This document shows, in pieces, positions 52,802-61,204 of a DNA stretch of 64,000 nt (positions are counted from its first letter, which is position 1; every line of letters starts with the position of its first letter). A program made the position numbers and the translations under genes. The notes beneath the pieces are model-generated. The model saw only the letters and a program-made list of their open reading frames with translations. It was not told where the DNA came from and made no database searches. Origin of the DNA: Viridibacillus arvi (GTDB lineage: Bacteria; Bacillota; Bacilli; Bacillales_A; Planococcaceae); contig NZ_LILB01000001.1 in the NCBI RefSeq assembly GCF_001274945.1, positions 1,410,633 through 1,474,632 on the forward strand, written 5' to 3'.

Positions 52802-53083
52802 TTAAGAGGCCTCCATAGCCTCTTTTTTTGTGTTTAAATTTGTTTGTTGTGCTAACTTTGAGGTTTGTTGTGCTATTGCGGCTGTTTGTTGCACTAACTT
52901 TGTTGTTTGTTGCACTAACTCCTTTGTTTGTTGCGCTAACTCTGTTGTTTGTTGCACTAACTCGACTGTTTGTTGCGCTAACTCCGCTGTTTGTTGCGCT
53001 AACTTCGTTGTTTGTTGCGCTAACTTCGTTGTTTGTTGCGCTAACCCTCTCCTTTGTTGCGCTAACCCTCTCCTTTGTTGCAC
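52802..53083 (-). CDS. heptad-repeat ORF (possible small coiled-coil protein)
   Basis: A GTG at 53083 behind AAAGGAGAG (which is itself part of the repeat) opens 93 codons: about twelve heptads with consensus (L/V)-A-Q-Q-T-x-x, then N-L-N-T-K-K-E-A-M-E-A-S. Leu/Val at every seventh position with Gln pairs predicts a parallel coiled coil. The + strand is also open in two frames through the same block, as expected for a 21-bp unit, so coding cannot be assumed. Uncertain. Confidence 0.4.
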   Translation of the reverse strand: MQQRRGLAQQRRGLAQQTTKLAQQTTKLAQQTAELAQQTVELVQQTTELAQQTKELVQQTTKLVQQTAAIAQQTSKLAQQTNLNTKKEAMEAS

Positions 53084-53099
53084 TTACTCTCTCCTTTGT
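52832..53099. repeat. 21-bp minisatellite, about 12 units
   Basis: Unit about TTTGTTGCGCTAACTNNGTTG with changes mostly in the fourth to seventh codon equivalents. Copies at the right end carry CTCTCC, which on the minus strand gives AGGAGAG. Confidence 0.8.
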
Positions 53100-53399
53100 T
53101 ATTTAGCAGAATATTCACGTCTTTTCTGGATAATTAACTCATGTATTATTCACGCTATCCTCTCCTTATCTCCCTACATTTATCCATTCCCCACTCGTCT
53201 ATCTATTTCCAATAATTTAAATCCACATGATCTATCACTGCAAATCCTTAAATTAAATGGTTGTATTTACCATTTCGTTTATCTATAATTAAACATATAT
53301 TACTTTTGTTTGTAATATTAATAACTTATTACGATATCAAAAACATCAAAAATCCCTCTTATCAAAGATGAGTCAAAAAACCGAACGGAGGAATAGTTT

Positions 53400-53747
53400 G
53401 TGCTAGAAATTGAATGCACGAGATATCGAGTTCAACAAGGAAAATCAGAAAAAGTTACGGAATGGTTAAAGTTTTTAAATGATAACATGAAGGATGTTCT
53501 TGTTACATTGGAAGGAGAAAAAATGTACGTTGAAACTATCTTCCGTGAAGTTTGGAATAATGAGGAGTATTTATATTGGTATGCTGTACAAGGAAAAGGT
53601 GGCAATGCTGTAGAGGAATCTACACATTGGATTGATAAAAAGCATTTAGACTATTGGGATGAATGCATTGACCCAACCTTTATACCAGTTAATCTATCAA
53701 CCGAAGTTGTTATGATTCCAGAAAAAATAAAAAGAAACATGATCTAA
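53400..53747 (+). CDS. DUF6176-like protein (115 aa)
   Basis: 115 residues from a GTG behind CGGAGG. Sequence C-T-R-Y-R-V-Q-Q-G-K-S-E-K-V-T-E-W-L, G-E-K-M-Y-V-E-T-I-F-R-E, Y-L-Y-W-Y-A-V-Q-G-K-G-G, D-Y-W-D-E-C-I-D. Similar small ferredoxin-like-fold proteins are annotated DUF6176; the call is from memory. Soluble, cytosolic. Terminator follows. Confidence 0.6.
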   Translation: MLEIECTRYRVQQGKSEKVTEWLKFLNDNMKDVLVTLEGEKMYVETIFREVWNNEEYLYWYAVQGKGGNAVEESTHWIDKKHLDYWDECIDPTFIPVNLSTEVVMIPEKIKRNMI

Positions 53748-53775
53748 GTTATTTTGTTCTCTTTCAAAATACATA

Positions 53776-53818
53776 AAAAAAACCGACTAGTAAGATTTCA
53801 CTCACTACTCGGTTTTTT
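53776..53818. terminator. bidirectional intrinsic terminator
   Basis: AAAAAACCGA..TAGTA / CTACTCGGTTTTTT between convergent genes. Confidence 0.8.
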
Positions 53819-53839
53819 CTTCATTTTTAACTTTAAATT

Positions 53840-54481
53840 TTACAAAAACCCATTCAAAAACGGATTTTGCTCCATTTCAGTTCCAACAGTAGTCGCGTCT
53901 CCATGACCTGGGTAAATGATTAGATTCTCATCTAGCGATAAGAGCTTATCATGGATGGATTTTAATAATAGTTTTTCATTACCACCTACTAAATCTGTGC
54001 GCCCAACACTACCTTGGAAGAGAGTATCTCCAACTATCGCAAATCCTTCATCTTTGAATATAAATGAAACACTACCAGGGGAATGACCTGGAGTGTGTAC
54101 AATCTCAAATTCAAAAGGTCCTATAGTTAATTCTTGTGGTTGATCAATCACATGATCTGCGGGACGTGTTGTTATATTTGGTAATTCCGCATATCTCCCA
54201 GAGCCATTTTTCATTGGATCAATTAGCCAATCTGTTTCCGCCTTATGTAAATAAACAGGTACTTTAAAAGCATCTCTTACTGCTTCTACTGCTCCAATAT
54301 GATCAAAATGAGCATGTGTTAACAAAATAGCTAATGGACGCAAATTTAATGCTCTTAATTGCTGTACAAGTCTCTCGCCTTCACTACCCGGATCAATTAC
54401 AAGACATTCTTTCTTTTTATTTGAAATAATATAGCAATTTGTTTGAACTGGTCCTAATGTATATGTTCGAATATTTAACAT
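53840..54481 (-). CDS. yqgX: MBL-fold hydrolase, glyoxalase II-like (YqgX)
   Basis: 213 residues from the ATG at 54481, 5-6 nt after GGAGGTGA. Metal ligands T-H-A-H-F-D-H-I-G, P-G-H-S-P-G-S, G-D-T-L-F-Q-G-S-V-G-R-T-D-L, Y-P-G-H-G-D-A-T-T. The last motif is typical of glyoxalase II-like YqgX. Likely a thioester hydrolase; an intact paralogue fold to the frameshifted MBL gene at 1.5 kb. Confidence 0.92.
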   Translation of the reverse strand: MLNIRTYTLGPVQTNCYIISNKKKECLVIDPGSEGERLVQQLRALNLRPLAILLTHAHFDHIGAVEAVRDAFKVPVYLHKAETDWLIDPMKNGSGRYAELPNITTRPADHVIDQPQELTIGPFEFEIVHTPGHSPGSVSFIFKDEGFAIVGDTLFQGSVGRTDLVGGNEKLLLKSIHDKLLSLDENLIIYPGHGDATTVGTEMEQNPFLNGFL

Positions 54482-54658
54482 TCTATTCACCTCCACTATA
54501 TTATACAGATTCCGTCATGAAATGGTACATATATGATAACATCCTTCGTTCAAATATCCGTCACTTTTTAATCTCGACAAAAGTACTAATTAGCTTTACA
54601 ATAGAAGAGGAATATTGTTTGCGGCATTCATTTTCGGATGTCGAAAGGAGTGTCTATA

Positions 54659-54838
54659 TTGAACTTATTAATGGTTATTTTTGGCTTAGTCGCAATTCTA
54701 GGTCTAGTTGGCACTGTACAGTCTCTTAAAGAAAAAAGCGTTCTAGGAATTGCTTTTAACTTTGCTACATTTGCAGTGTTCGGATGGTTCGTATTTATGA
54801 CTATCTTAAATCAAGGGTTCCCACCATCTCTTCACTAA
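54659..54838 (+). CDS. yqgW: DUF2759 membrane protein (YqgW)
   Basis: 59 residues from a TTG 6-7 nt after AAAGGAGTG. Two hydrophobic segments; L-L-M-V-I-F-G-L-V-A-I-L-G-L-V-G-T-V and G-I-A-F-N-F-A-T-F-A-V-F-G-W-F-V-F-M-T fit DUF2759. The longer frame from 54638 starts inside the ribosome-site region. Confidence 0.8.
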   Translation: MNLLMVIFGLVAILGLVGTVQSLKEKSVLGIAFNFATFAVFGWFVFMTILNQGFPPSLH

Positions 54839-54855
54839 TACAAAGTGGGACAACA

Positions 54856-54888
54856 AAAGCTGTGGTTTTTATACCACAGCTTTTTTTT
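54856..54888. terminator. intrinsic terminator between convergent genes
   Basis: AAAGCTGTGGT/ACCACAGCTTT with T-run. Confidence 0.85.
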
Positions 54889-54893
54889 GTCTT

Positions 54894-55988
54894 CTATTTA
54901 AGGGTTAACCATTTTTTCTTTTTGTAAGGTTCAAACGACATAACTTGCTCTAAATCATTGCCATATAAACAAAGTGATCCTTTTGGAGAGCAACTAATCA
55001 TTGTATACTCATCTAGCGTTATTAATTCTTCTACTTTTTCTTCTGAAATTTTCATCAACTTAAATTTACCTGAATAATTATCCAACAAACCACCTTCAGT
55101 TGGTATGATCGCAATCACTGATTGATCCTCTAACCAAACTAAATCCGGAACAAACCATTGGGAATAATTACTTAATGCAGGTGCTTGCCAAGTGATTTCC
55201 TTATTTTTGTTTTTTAATAAATAAGAAAACTGTTCTGTTTCGAAATCAATTTGAACTGTTAATCTAGCATCCTTCTCTGCATCCAAATAGACAACCTTTT
55301 TTAAATCAGTTTGTTGTTCCTGACCAGTCTTCCAATTCAATTCTACTATTTTACCACCATTAAGCTGACGAGCTGTCCAACGGTTATATAGTAAAATATC
55401 TTCTGATTGCCAAACTAAAAATGGATTACTAGGATTAATCTTATGCAACTTTTCTTGTTCACCATCAAATACATAGCATTGGTACGAAAAATCTCCCTGG
55501 AATGCTGTGAAGGCGACTAATTGAGGGTTGTTAGGATTCCACATAATTGATAGCTCCGATGATGGAATCTCGACACTATGAAGAATTTTCCCTTTTAACG
55601 AAATCATCTTAACCGTTGCAGATGAGGAGTGTTCGGAAGATTGAACGATAATTTGCTTTTTAGAAGGATGGATCATCACTTGAATAATTTGGTCCTTTTC
55701 TGAATAAATCTTCTCTTTTTCACCTGTAATTAAATTATAAGTTACTAGGTGGAAACTGTCTGATTCATAAGCAACATATAAAATTGTTGTTTCAGATAGA
55801 AACCCAACAATACTATGTAAATCTTCTGTCTTCATAGAATAATCAAGAACTTCTGTTGCAACCCTTTTTTGTTCAACCGCTTTAGGGTTATTTGAATCCG
55901 CATCTAAATTTGGTAGTGAAGCTTCTTTATTACACCCAACTAGGAAAATGGCACAAGCGAGGACTAGATACATTATAAACTTTTTCAT
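54894..55988 (-). CDS. yqgU: lipoprotein, YqgU-like
   Basis: 364 residues from the ATG at 55988 behind GAGGAGG. Lipobox F-L-V-G-C-N near residue 18. The rest is beta-rich with repeated strands such as Q-V-M-I-H-P-S-K-K-Q-I-I-V-Q-S, fitting a propeller-like sensor/receptor; YqgU has the same gene position in B. subtilis. Function unknown. Confidence 0.8.
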   Translation of the reverse strand: MKKFIMYLVLACAIFLVGCNKEASLPNLDADSNNPKAVEQKRVATEVLDYSMKTEDLHSIVGFLSETTILYVAYESDSFHLVTYNLITGEKEKIYSEKDQIIQVMIHPSKKQIIVQSSEHSSSATVKMISLKGKILHSVEIPSSELSIMWNPNNPQLVAFTAFQGDFSYQCYVFDGEQEKLHKINPSNPFLVWQSEDILLYNRWTARQLNGGKIVELNWKTGQEQQTDLKKVVYLDAEKDARLTVQIDFETEQFSYLLKNKNKEITWQAPALSNYSQWFVPDLVWLEDQSVIAIIPTEGGLLDNYSGKFKLMKISEEKVEELITLDEYTMISCSPKGSLCLYGNDLEQVMSFEPYKKKKWLTLK

Positions 55989-56075
55989 ATTGTGCCTCCT
56001 CTTCACCCACATCTATTATACGATTATAAACTAAAAAGGTTTCGTTATAAGTAGAAAATTATGGATTTTCATAAA

Positions 56076-56107
56076 AAAACCTACATGAATAGATTCATGT
56101 AGGTTTT
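56076..56107 (-). terminator. terminator of the LTA synthase gene
   Basis: AAAACCTACATGAAT/ATTCATGTAGGTTTT with a minus-strand T-run. Confidence 0.85.
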
Positions 56108-56117
56108 CAAAAAGGAT

Positions 56118-58016
56118 TTATTTAGTTTCTTCTGAATTTGATTTTAGAGCTCCGGTTTTTTCATCATAAAAGCGGAGTAAATCACCGTTAATAATTTGGT
56201 CAGATAATTCTAGCTTTTTATTTGCTCTTTCAATAAACGGTTCACATTTTGCTTGATCCGTTTTCTCACCTGTTTTGTTATCGTAACAAACTTCTCCAGC
56301 ATAAACTAGTTTATCAGTAACGAAACGACCATCACGGAATGTAACGAAGTCTTCATGGTCTTTAGAGAATAAGTCTGCACCTAATTGTAAGTCATTAGAT
56401 GTATCAACACCTAATAAGTGTAATAGTGTTGGACGAATATCCATTTGACCTGATACTTCATGCATTACTTTACCTACACCTGAGTTAGGAATATGCACGA
56501 AGAATGGTACTTGTTGAAGCTTCGCTGTTTCAAATGGTGTGATTTCTTTACCTAAATATTGTTCCATTGCTTTGTTATGGTTTTCTGAAATACCATAATG
56601 GTCACCATACATTACAATGATTGAATTATCATATAAACCTTTTTCTTTTAAATCAGCAAACAGCTTTTTAATAGCTTCGTCTGTATAACGGACTGTTTGG
56701 AAATAACGGTTCACTGTACCATCTCCAGATGTATAAGGTTCAATAAATTGATCCTCTTCATCAGAAGTAAAAGGATAGTGGTTTGTTAAAGATAACATAC
56801 GTGTGTAGAAAGGTTGTGGCATTGTTTTCATAATATCCACTGATTGTTCCATAAACGGAATATCTTTTAATCCCCAGTTAACTGAGTTTTCATCATTTAC
56901 ATCAAATGAATCAATATCATAGAATTTCTTGATATCAAATGCGTGATACATCATATCACGGTTCCAGAAACTCTTATTATTTGAGTGTAGTACTGATGTA
57001 TAGTAACCTTCACCATTTAAACGTTCAGCCATCGAATTATATGTGTTCCCACTGTTCGTGAAGAAGACAGCTCCTCGACCTGTTCCGAATAATGAGTTTT
57101 CAACAATAAATTCAGCATCTGATGTTTTTCCAAGACCAGTTTGGTGATAGAAATTATCGAAGTAGAATGTGTCTTTATCTTTTGTTAAAGAGTTTAAGAA
57201 CGGTGTAATTTCTTGACCATTCATTTCATTATTAATGACAAAGTCTTGAGTTGATTCAAGTGAGATTACAATAACGTTACGGTCTTTTGCAATACCGAAC
57301 ATTTTATCGTCAGCTTTAGCTGGATTAGATTTTACGTAGTTCGTAACTTCTGTTAATTCACTACCATCAGCTAATGCACGTTGAGCATGTGATTTTGATT
57401 GAATGTAAATATCATATAGATGGTAATTGTAAGTACCAATATTCTTCACTAAAATTTCACGGTCAAAGCTACGTGTTAATAACTGTGGACGTTCTGTTTC
57501 AGCTAAACCAAGGTTTAAGAATAACATTGCACAAGATAATACAAAATACGTACGACGCATTTTCGGTTTAACTACGAAAATTTCTTTTGCAGCAGGTAAA
57601 AATTTAACTGCTAGTATTAACAAAATAACGTCTGTAAAGTAGAAAACATCTGTAAAGTACATAGAAGATAATGCAGAGTTTCCTAGGTCACCGAAGTTAC
57701 TTGTTTGGAACAGCATCGGTAATGTTATAAAATCATCGAAGAATCGGTATACAGCAACGTTAGCATATAAAACAATTGCTAGTATAATATTTGTGATAAT
57801 TATATAGCGATTACGTGCTTTTGCTGTTTTAAAGAATAACGACAACCCATAAATAAATAGCAAAAAGCTGAGTGGGTTGATAAACAGAATCAGTTGTTGC
57901 ATTGTATTTTCAATTTTCATATCAAAAGCTGTTTGATATGTTATATAAGTCTTGATCCAAGTGGCTAGTATTGCTAAAGCCAAAATTGAATGTTTAGGTG
58001 CTTTTTTAAAATTCAT
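56118..58016 (-). CDS. lipoteichoic acid synthase (LtaS family, YqgS-like)
   Basis: 632 residues from the ATG at 58016 (AGGAGG 9 nt upstream; the ATG at 58025 is too close). Five N-terminal membrane helices, then an extracellular sulfatase-fold domain. The catalytic Thr lies in G-L-G-K-T-S-D-A-E-F; metal/substrate residues are in S-L-E-S-T, F-W-N-R-D, M-Y-G-D-H-Y-G-I-S. Polymerises glycerol phosphate from phosphatidylglycerol onto the LTA anchor. The AXA-type signal peptidase site between helices and domain was not pinned down. Gene position equals yqgS. Confidence 0.94.
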   Translation of the reverse strand: MNFKKAPKHSILALAILATWIKTYITYQTAFDMKIENTMQQLILFINPLSFLLFIYGLSLFFKTAKARNRYIIITNIILAIVLYANVAVYRFFDDFITLPMLFQTSNFGDLGNSALSSMYFTDVFYFTDVILLILAVKFLPAAKEIFVVKPKMRRTYFVLSCAMLFLNLGLAETERPQLLTRSFDREILVKNIGTYNYHLYDIYIQSKSHAQRALADGSELTEVTNYVKSNPAKADDKMFGIAKDRNVIVISLESTQDFVINNEMNGQEITPFLNSLTKDKDTFYFDNFYHQTGLGKTSDAEFIVENSLFGTGRGAVFFTNSGNTYNSMAERLNGEGYYTSVLHSNNKSFWNRDMMYHAFDIKKFYDIDSFDVNDENSVNWGLKDIPFMEQSVDIMKTMPQPFYTRMLSLTNHYPFTSDEEDQFIEPYTSGDGTVNRYFQTVRYTDEAIKKLFADLKEKGLYDNSIIVMYGDHYGISENHNKAMEQYLGKEITPFETAKLQQVPFFVHIPNSGVGKVMHEVSGQMDIRPTLLHLLGVDTSNDLQLGADLFSKDHEDFVTFRDGRFVTDKLVYAGEVCYDNKTGEKTDQAKCEPFIERANKKLELSDQIINGDLLRFYDEKTGALKSNSEETK

Positions 58017-58251
58017 TCCTAACATCCTCCTACTTTCTTTCGTTCTTTACAATTTTAGTTTCATATATGAAAGAAACAAAATATATCATAATCCTTTTTT
58101 TACAACAACGCAACAAAAATGTTACATCACATATTATATAATCAATCTTCCGTTTTTATTACAGACTCTTTATTAGACGGATGAGTCATGTAAAAGTTTC
58201 ATTAATCTTTAAAAAAAGTAGTAGAAAATAAATTCTACCACTCCTTTACAT
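58017..58251. other. intergenic
   Basis: AT-rich; an imperfect inverted repeat GTAGTAGAA...TTCTACCAC near 58219-58243 may be a weak terminator for the YqgQ gene. Confidence 0.4.
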
Positions 58252-58455
58252 TTATTGTCTATTCCTTTTTTCTTTCGAAATTTCTTGGCGTAAGATCATC
58301 AAAGCCATTTGGTAATCCTGTATGTCTATTAAATGCGAGGAATAAAGTTCTCGTATTTCATCCTCCATCAGTTCTAAATCCGCAACGCGATCTTTTGTAT
58401 AAATAAATGTACCAAAGCGTTTCAAAAATTGCATCACATCATATACTGTTTTCAT
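58252..58455 (-). CDS. yqgQ: YqgQ family protein (DUF910)
   Basis: 67 residues. M-K-T-V-Y-D-V-M-Q-F-L-K-R-F-G-T-F-I-Y-T-K-D-R and E-D-E-I-R-E-L-Y, typical of the three-helix DUF910 fold that binds single-stranded nucleic acid in YqgQ. Overlaps the 5-FTHF cyclo-ligase stop by 17 nt. Confidence 0.88.
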   Translation of the reverse strand: MKTVYDVMQFLKRFGTFIYTKDRVADLELMEDEIRELYSSHLIDIQDYQMALMILRQEISKEKRNRQ

Positions 58456-59044
58456 CGACTGATTGTGACTCCTTTCGATATTCGAGACAATTAATCACGC
58501 TTGTCTCTGTAATTATTTTATGAACCGGTAAATCATATTGATCTGTCGGTACTTTATGTATGAGTTGTACTTCAAATGCTAAGGTAATGCGCTCTCCATT
58601 ATAACCGACTAAATAACGATCATAGTAGCCGCCACCAAAGCCTACGCGATAACCAAACTGATCAAATACAACACCTGGAACAATCAAACAATCGATTTCT
58701 TCTTTTGGCACTTCTTTTGTTAAAGCAGGAATTGGTTCTTTCAGTTGCATATAGGCCGTTTCTAATTGATCGAATGATGTAATTTCATAGAATATCATAG
58801 CACGTGTTTTAGGTTCGCATTTAGGAACCGCTACTCGTTTCCCTTGTGACCAGAGTTTTTCAATTAATGGCATTGTATTCACTTCTGGAAAGGCTGATAT
58901 GGTTAAACCAATTACATTCGCCTTTTTAATAGAAGATTCTCTTAGTAGTTGTTCATGAATTTGTAATGAGTATGCATCATATTGCGCTTTTGACATTTGA
59001 GCAAGCTGAGCTCTCATATCTTGACGTAGTGTTTTTTTATCCAA
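58439..59044 (-). CDS. 5-formyltetrahydrofolate cyclo-ligase
   Basis: 201 residues from a TTG at 59044, 6-8 nt after AAAGGAGTG. A longer frame to 59149 runs through a terminator and the end of rpmG and is rejected. Motifs: K-K-T-L-R-Q-D-M-R, F-P-E-V-N-T, the ATP-binding Y-R-V-G-F-G-G-G-Y-Y-D-R-Y. Converts 5-formyl-THF to 5,10-methenyl-THF with ATP; orthologue of B. subtilis YqgN. Confidence 0.94.
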   Translation of the reverse strand: MDKKTLRQDMRAQLAQMSKAQYDAYSLQIHEQLLRESSIKKANVIGLTISAFPEVNTMPLIEKLWSQGKRVAVPKCEPKTRAMIFYEITSFDQLETAYMQLKEPIPALTKEVPKEEIDCLIVPGVVFDQFGYRVGFGGGYYDRYLVGYNGERITLAFEVQLIHKVPTDQYDLPVHKIITETSVINCLEYRKESQSVDENSI

Positions 59045-59079
59045 GGGGTTCACTCCTTTTAGTCCAAAGAACGGAAAAA

Positions 59080-59103
59080 GCCAAAACCACTCGTGGTTTT
59101 GGC
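59080..59103 (-). terminator. terminator after rpmG
   Basis: GCCAAAACCA/TGGTTTTGGC with TTTTT on the minus strand. Confidence 0.75.
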
Positions 59104-59111
59104 AACAGTTA

Positions 59112-59261
59112 TTACTTCGTTTCACGGTGAAGAGTGTTCTTCTTATCACGAGAGCAATATTTTTTCAATTCAAGACGTTCTGGATTGTTACGCTTGTTTT
59201 TCTTAGAAATGTAGTTACGTTCGCCACATTCAGTGCAAGCTAATGTAATATTAACGCGCAT
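59112..59261 (-). CDS. rpmG: 50S ribosomal protein L33
   Basis: 49 residues, too short for most gene finders: [20 protein letters not shown] then [20 protein letters not shown]-x-x-C and the later Y-C are those of the zinc-type form. The ATG is preceded by GGGAGGGG. Position before the cyclo-ligase matches relatives. Confidence 0.97.
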   Translation of the reverse strand: MRVNITLACTECGERNYISKKNKRNNPERLELKKYCSRDKKNTLHRETK

Positions 59262-59488
59262 CTTTACCCCTCCCACTCTATATCAAGAATAAAATGTCTT
59301 TAGTGAGCATGATTTATACGACTAACTTATTATATCATAACTTCGAAAAAAATCTACTGTCATTTCTTCTGGAAATTTCGTCTAATACATGGCTAAACGT
59401 GGGATACTGTTTGCAGAGCAGGAGTATTATGTCCTACTTTATGATAAAATGGTATCACAACTATTTAAACCTATTGAGGTGAAAGATT

Positions 59489-59863
59489 TTGGAATTATCA
59501 TCTATATTAATGATTGTCGGGATTATCGTAATAATTGTTTCGTTTTTCATCAAAGATCATTCGACACAAATCGAGGGCGATGTTGAAGAACTTTCGCTTA
59601 ATTTTTATCAGGAAACGCATCAACTTAAGCGTCGCTTAAAAGTGATTGAGGAAGAATTATTATTAGAGCCCAAATTAATAGGAAAACCTAAAAAAGCAGC
59701 ATCTCCCGTAGCTACATCCACTAAAGGTATTCACCAAATCATCATTAGTCAAGTGCAAACGCTACATAAGCAGGGCTATACTATCCCTGAAATTAGTAAA
59801 CGCTCTTCTCTTTCAACGGAACAGGTACAAGAAGTCCTTCAAAATGGAGGCAGCCGCGTATGA
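59489..59863 (+). CDS. small membrane protein with C-terminal HTH-like segment
   Basis: 124 residues from a TTG behind GAGGTGA. N-terminal membrane helix (SSILMIVGIIVIIVSFFI), a charged coil (LNFYQETHQLKRRLKVIEEELLL), then a short helix-turn-helix-like tail I-I-S-Q-V-Q-T-L-H-K-Q-G-Y-T-I-P-E-I-S-K-R-S-S-L-S-T-E-Q-V. Its stop overlaps the next start by 4 nt (ATGA). The pair likely works together. No family recognised. Confidence 0.65.
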   Translation: MELSSILMIVGIIVIIVSFFIKDHSTQIEGDVEELSLNFYQETHQLKRRLKVIEEELLLEPKLIGKPKKAASPVATSTKGIHQIIISQVQTLHKQGYTIPEISKRSSLSTEQVQEVLQNGGSRV

Positions 59864-60339
59864 GAAAATCATCCATCCGTGCATTTGGTATCGCTCTTTT
59901 TCTAGCAGGTGCTAGCTTTACCTTGGTGGATTTTATAACAAGTGACACTGACACTGAAGCTGCGAATATAAATGTTCCTAAAGGTACGGTCCTTATCAAA
60001 AAGTCCGAACTAGAAGCAATTAACGAGGAAGCTGCTGAAGCAAAAGAGCAGCTTGCTAAAATACAAACAGACTACAGTGCATTAAAAAATAATACAGTAG
60101 CTGTAAATACTTCAGCTAAAAAAGCTGTAAAGTCATTTACACTTGTTATTAAAAAGGGAATGGGTACTTCAGAAGTAAGTTCAGCTCTTGAGAAAGCCGG
60201 TATAATTAAAGACGCTGGTGACTTCGAGCTTTACGTCATCAAGAATGACAAAGCATCTAGTCTTCAAATTGGTACTTACGATTTAAATGTCAAAATGACT
60301 ACCGCTGAAATAGTTAAGAAAATTACACGTAGTAAATAA
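59860..60339 (+). CDS. MltG-N-like secreted or anchored small protein
   Basis: 159 residues. N-terminal membrane helix or signal (IRAFGIALFLAGASFTLVDFI), an acidic coil (LEAINEEAAEAKEQLAKIQ), then I-K-K-G-M-G-T-S-E-V-S-S-A-L-E-K-A-G-I-I-K, and a terminal L-Q-I-G-T-Y-D-L-N-V-K-M-T-T-A-E-I-V-K-K-I-T. That last part matches the LysM-like N-terminal subdomain of MltG-type (YceG) lytic transglycosylases (P-x-G-x-S-x-x-x-I-A-x-x-L), without any catalytic domain. Could regulate or bind peptidoglycan. Function inferred weakly. Confidence 0.65.
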   Translation: MRKSSIRAFGIALFLAGASFTLVDFITSDTDTEAANINVPKGTVLIKKSELEAINEEAAEAKEQLAKIQTDYSALKNNTVAVNTSAKKAVKSFTLVIKKGMGTSEVSSALEKAGIIKDAGDFELYVIKNDKASSLQIGTYDLNVKMTTAEIVKKITRSK

Positions 60340-60377
60340 TCGAAATGCACTCAGATCATTTAGTTCTGAAAAACTTA

Positions 60378-60420
60378 AACGTCCATTGAGTACTCTAATT
60401 ACTCAATGGACGTTTTTTCA
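60378..60420 (+). terminator. terminator of the MltG-N-like pair
   Basis: AACGTCCATTGAG/CTCAATGGACGTT with TTTTTT. Confidence 0.85.
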
Positions 60421-60484
60421 TTTAATCACTGCAAAGTTAAAAATAGATTATTATTATTGTATCTACCATGCAATTTGGACAACA

Positions 60485-60515
60485 AAAAGCAAGCTGCTAA
60501 TTAGTCAGCTTGCTT
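60485..60515 (-). terminator. terminator of the pst-phoU operon
   Basis: AAAGCAAGCTG/CAGCTTGCTTT, T-run to the left on the minus strand. Confidence 0.8.
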
Positions 60516-60530
60516 TCTAATATGGAATGG

Positions 60531-61190
60531 TTATTGATTCAATTCATAATGCTTACCCTTCACTAGGTAAAATAACAATTCAGCTAAATTTGTAGCATGA
60601 TCTGCCGAACGCTCTAAATAGCGACAAACAAAAGATAATTGCGCCACTTGGCCAATATCTTTCATATTTTCGGTCGGCGTATTTAAAATTTCAACGATTG
60701 CTTCTCCATATAAAGCATCAATTTGATCATCTAAAAGCGCAATTTCCTTGGCTTTATTCATATCTTCTTCGATAAATGCCTGTACCATATTTTTTAGCAT
60801 AGCGATTGCTTGATCACGCATTTGTGCAATTTTCTCCGTAGGATAGACAACTTTCGTTTCACCAAGACGAATCGTCTCTTTGGCGATATTTACAGCATAA
60901 TCCCCAATTCTCTCCATATCAGAGGCAGCCTTAATCATGACGATTAAGCGACGTAAATCAGTCGCAACAGGTTGTTGCTTGGCAATCAATAAAATGACTT
61001 CATCATTTAAATGTTCTTCTAACCTATTGATAAAACGATCTTGATCTATTAATAATAGTGCCGCATCAATATCTTGGTTAAAAAGAGCCTCAACTGATTT
61101 CTCTAATGCATGAATAGACATATGGCATAAATCTAACATTAGCCCCTGCACTCGCTTTAAATCATTTTCAAATTTTTCACGAACCGTCAT
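60531..61190 (-). CDS. phoU: phosphate transport system regulator PhoU
   Basis: 219 residues made of two three-helix PhoU repeats; R-R-L-I-V-M-I-K-A-A-S-D-M-E-R-I-G-D-Y-A-V-N-I-A-K and Y-L-E-R-S-A-D-H-A-T-N-L-A-E with E-R-x-x-D metal-binding motifs. Modulates PstSCAB and PhoR signalling. AGGAGG before the ATG; last gene of the pst operon. Confidence 0.95.
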   Translation of the reverse strand: MTVREKFENDLKRVQGLMLDLCHMSIHALEKSVEALFNQDIDAALLLIDQDRFINRLEEHLNDEVILLIAKQQPVATDLRRLIVMIKAASDMERIGDYAVNIAKETIRLGETKVVYPTEKIAQMRDQAIAMLKNMVQAFIEEDMNKAKEIALLDDQIDALYGEAIVEILNTPTENMKDIGQVAQLSFVCRYLERSADHATNLAELLFYLVKGKHYELNQ

Positions 61191-61204
61191 CTTTCTATTC
61201 CTCC

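Larger units (their letters stand above)
52672..53399. other. gene-poor stretch with a minisatellite
   Basis: Apart from the 21-bp repeat block (52832-53099) and an associated possible ORF, the about 730 bp contain no gene I can support. A hairpin GAGGC-CTCCATA-GCCTC with a T-run lies at 52805-52828. Confidence 0.5.

Noticed and set aside
52828-53288. Cys- or Leu/Val-rich + strand frames over the minisatellite
   Set aside because: Produced mechanically by a 21-bp unit that avoids stops; no ribosome site and unnatural low-complexity products.
59045-59149. 35-codon extension of the cyclo-ligase frame
   Set aside because: It crosses a terminator and the 3' end of rpmG; the TTG behind AAAGGAGTG is the natural start.
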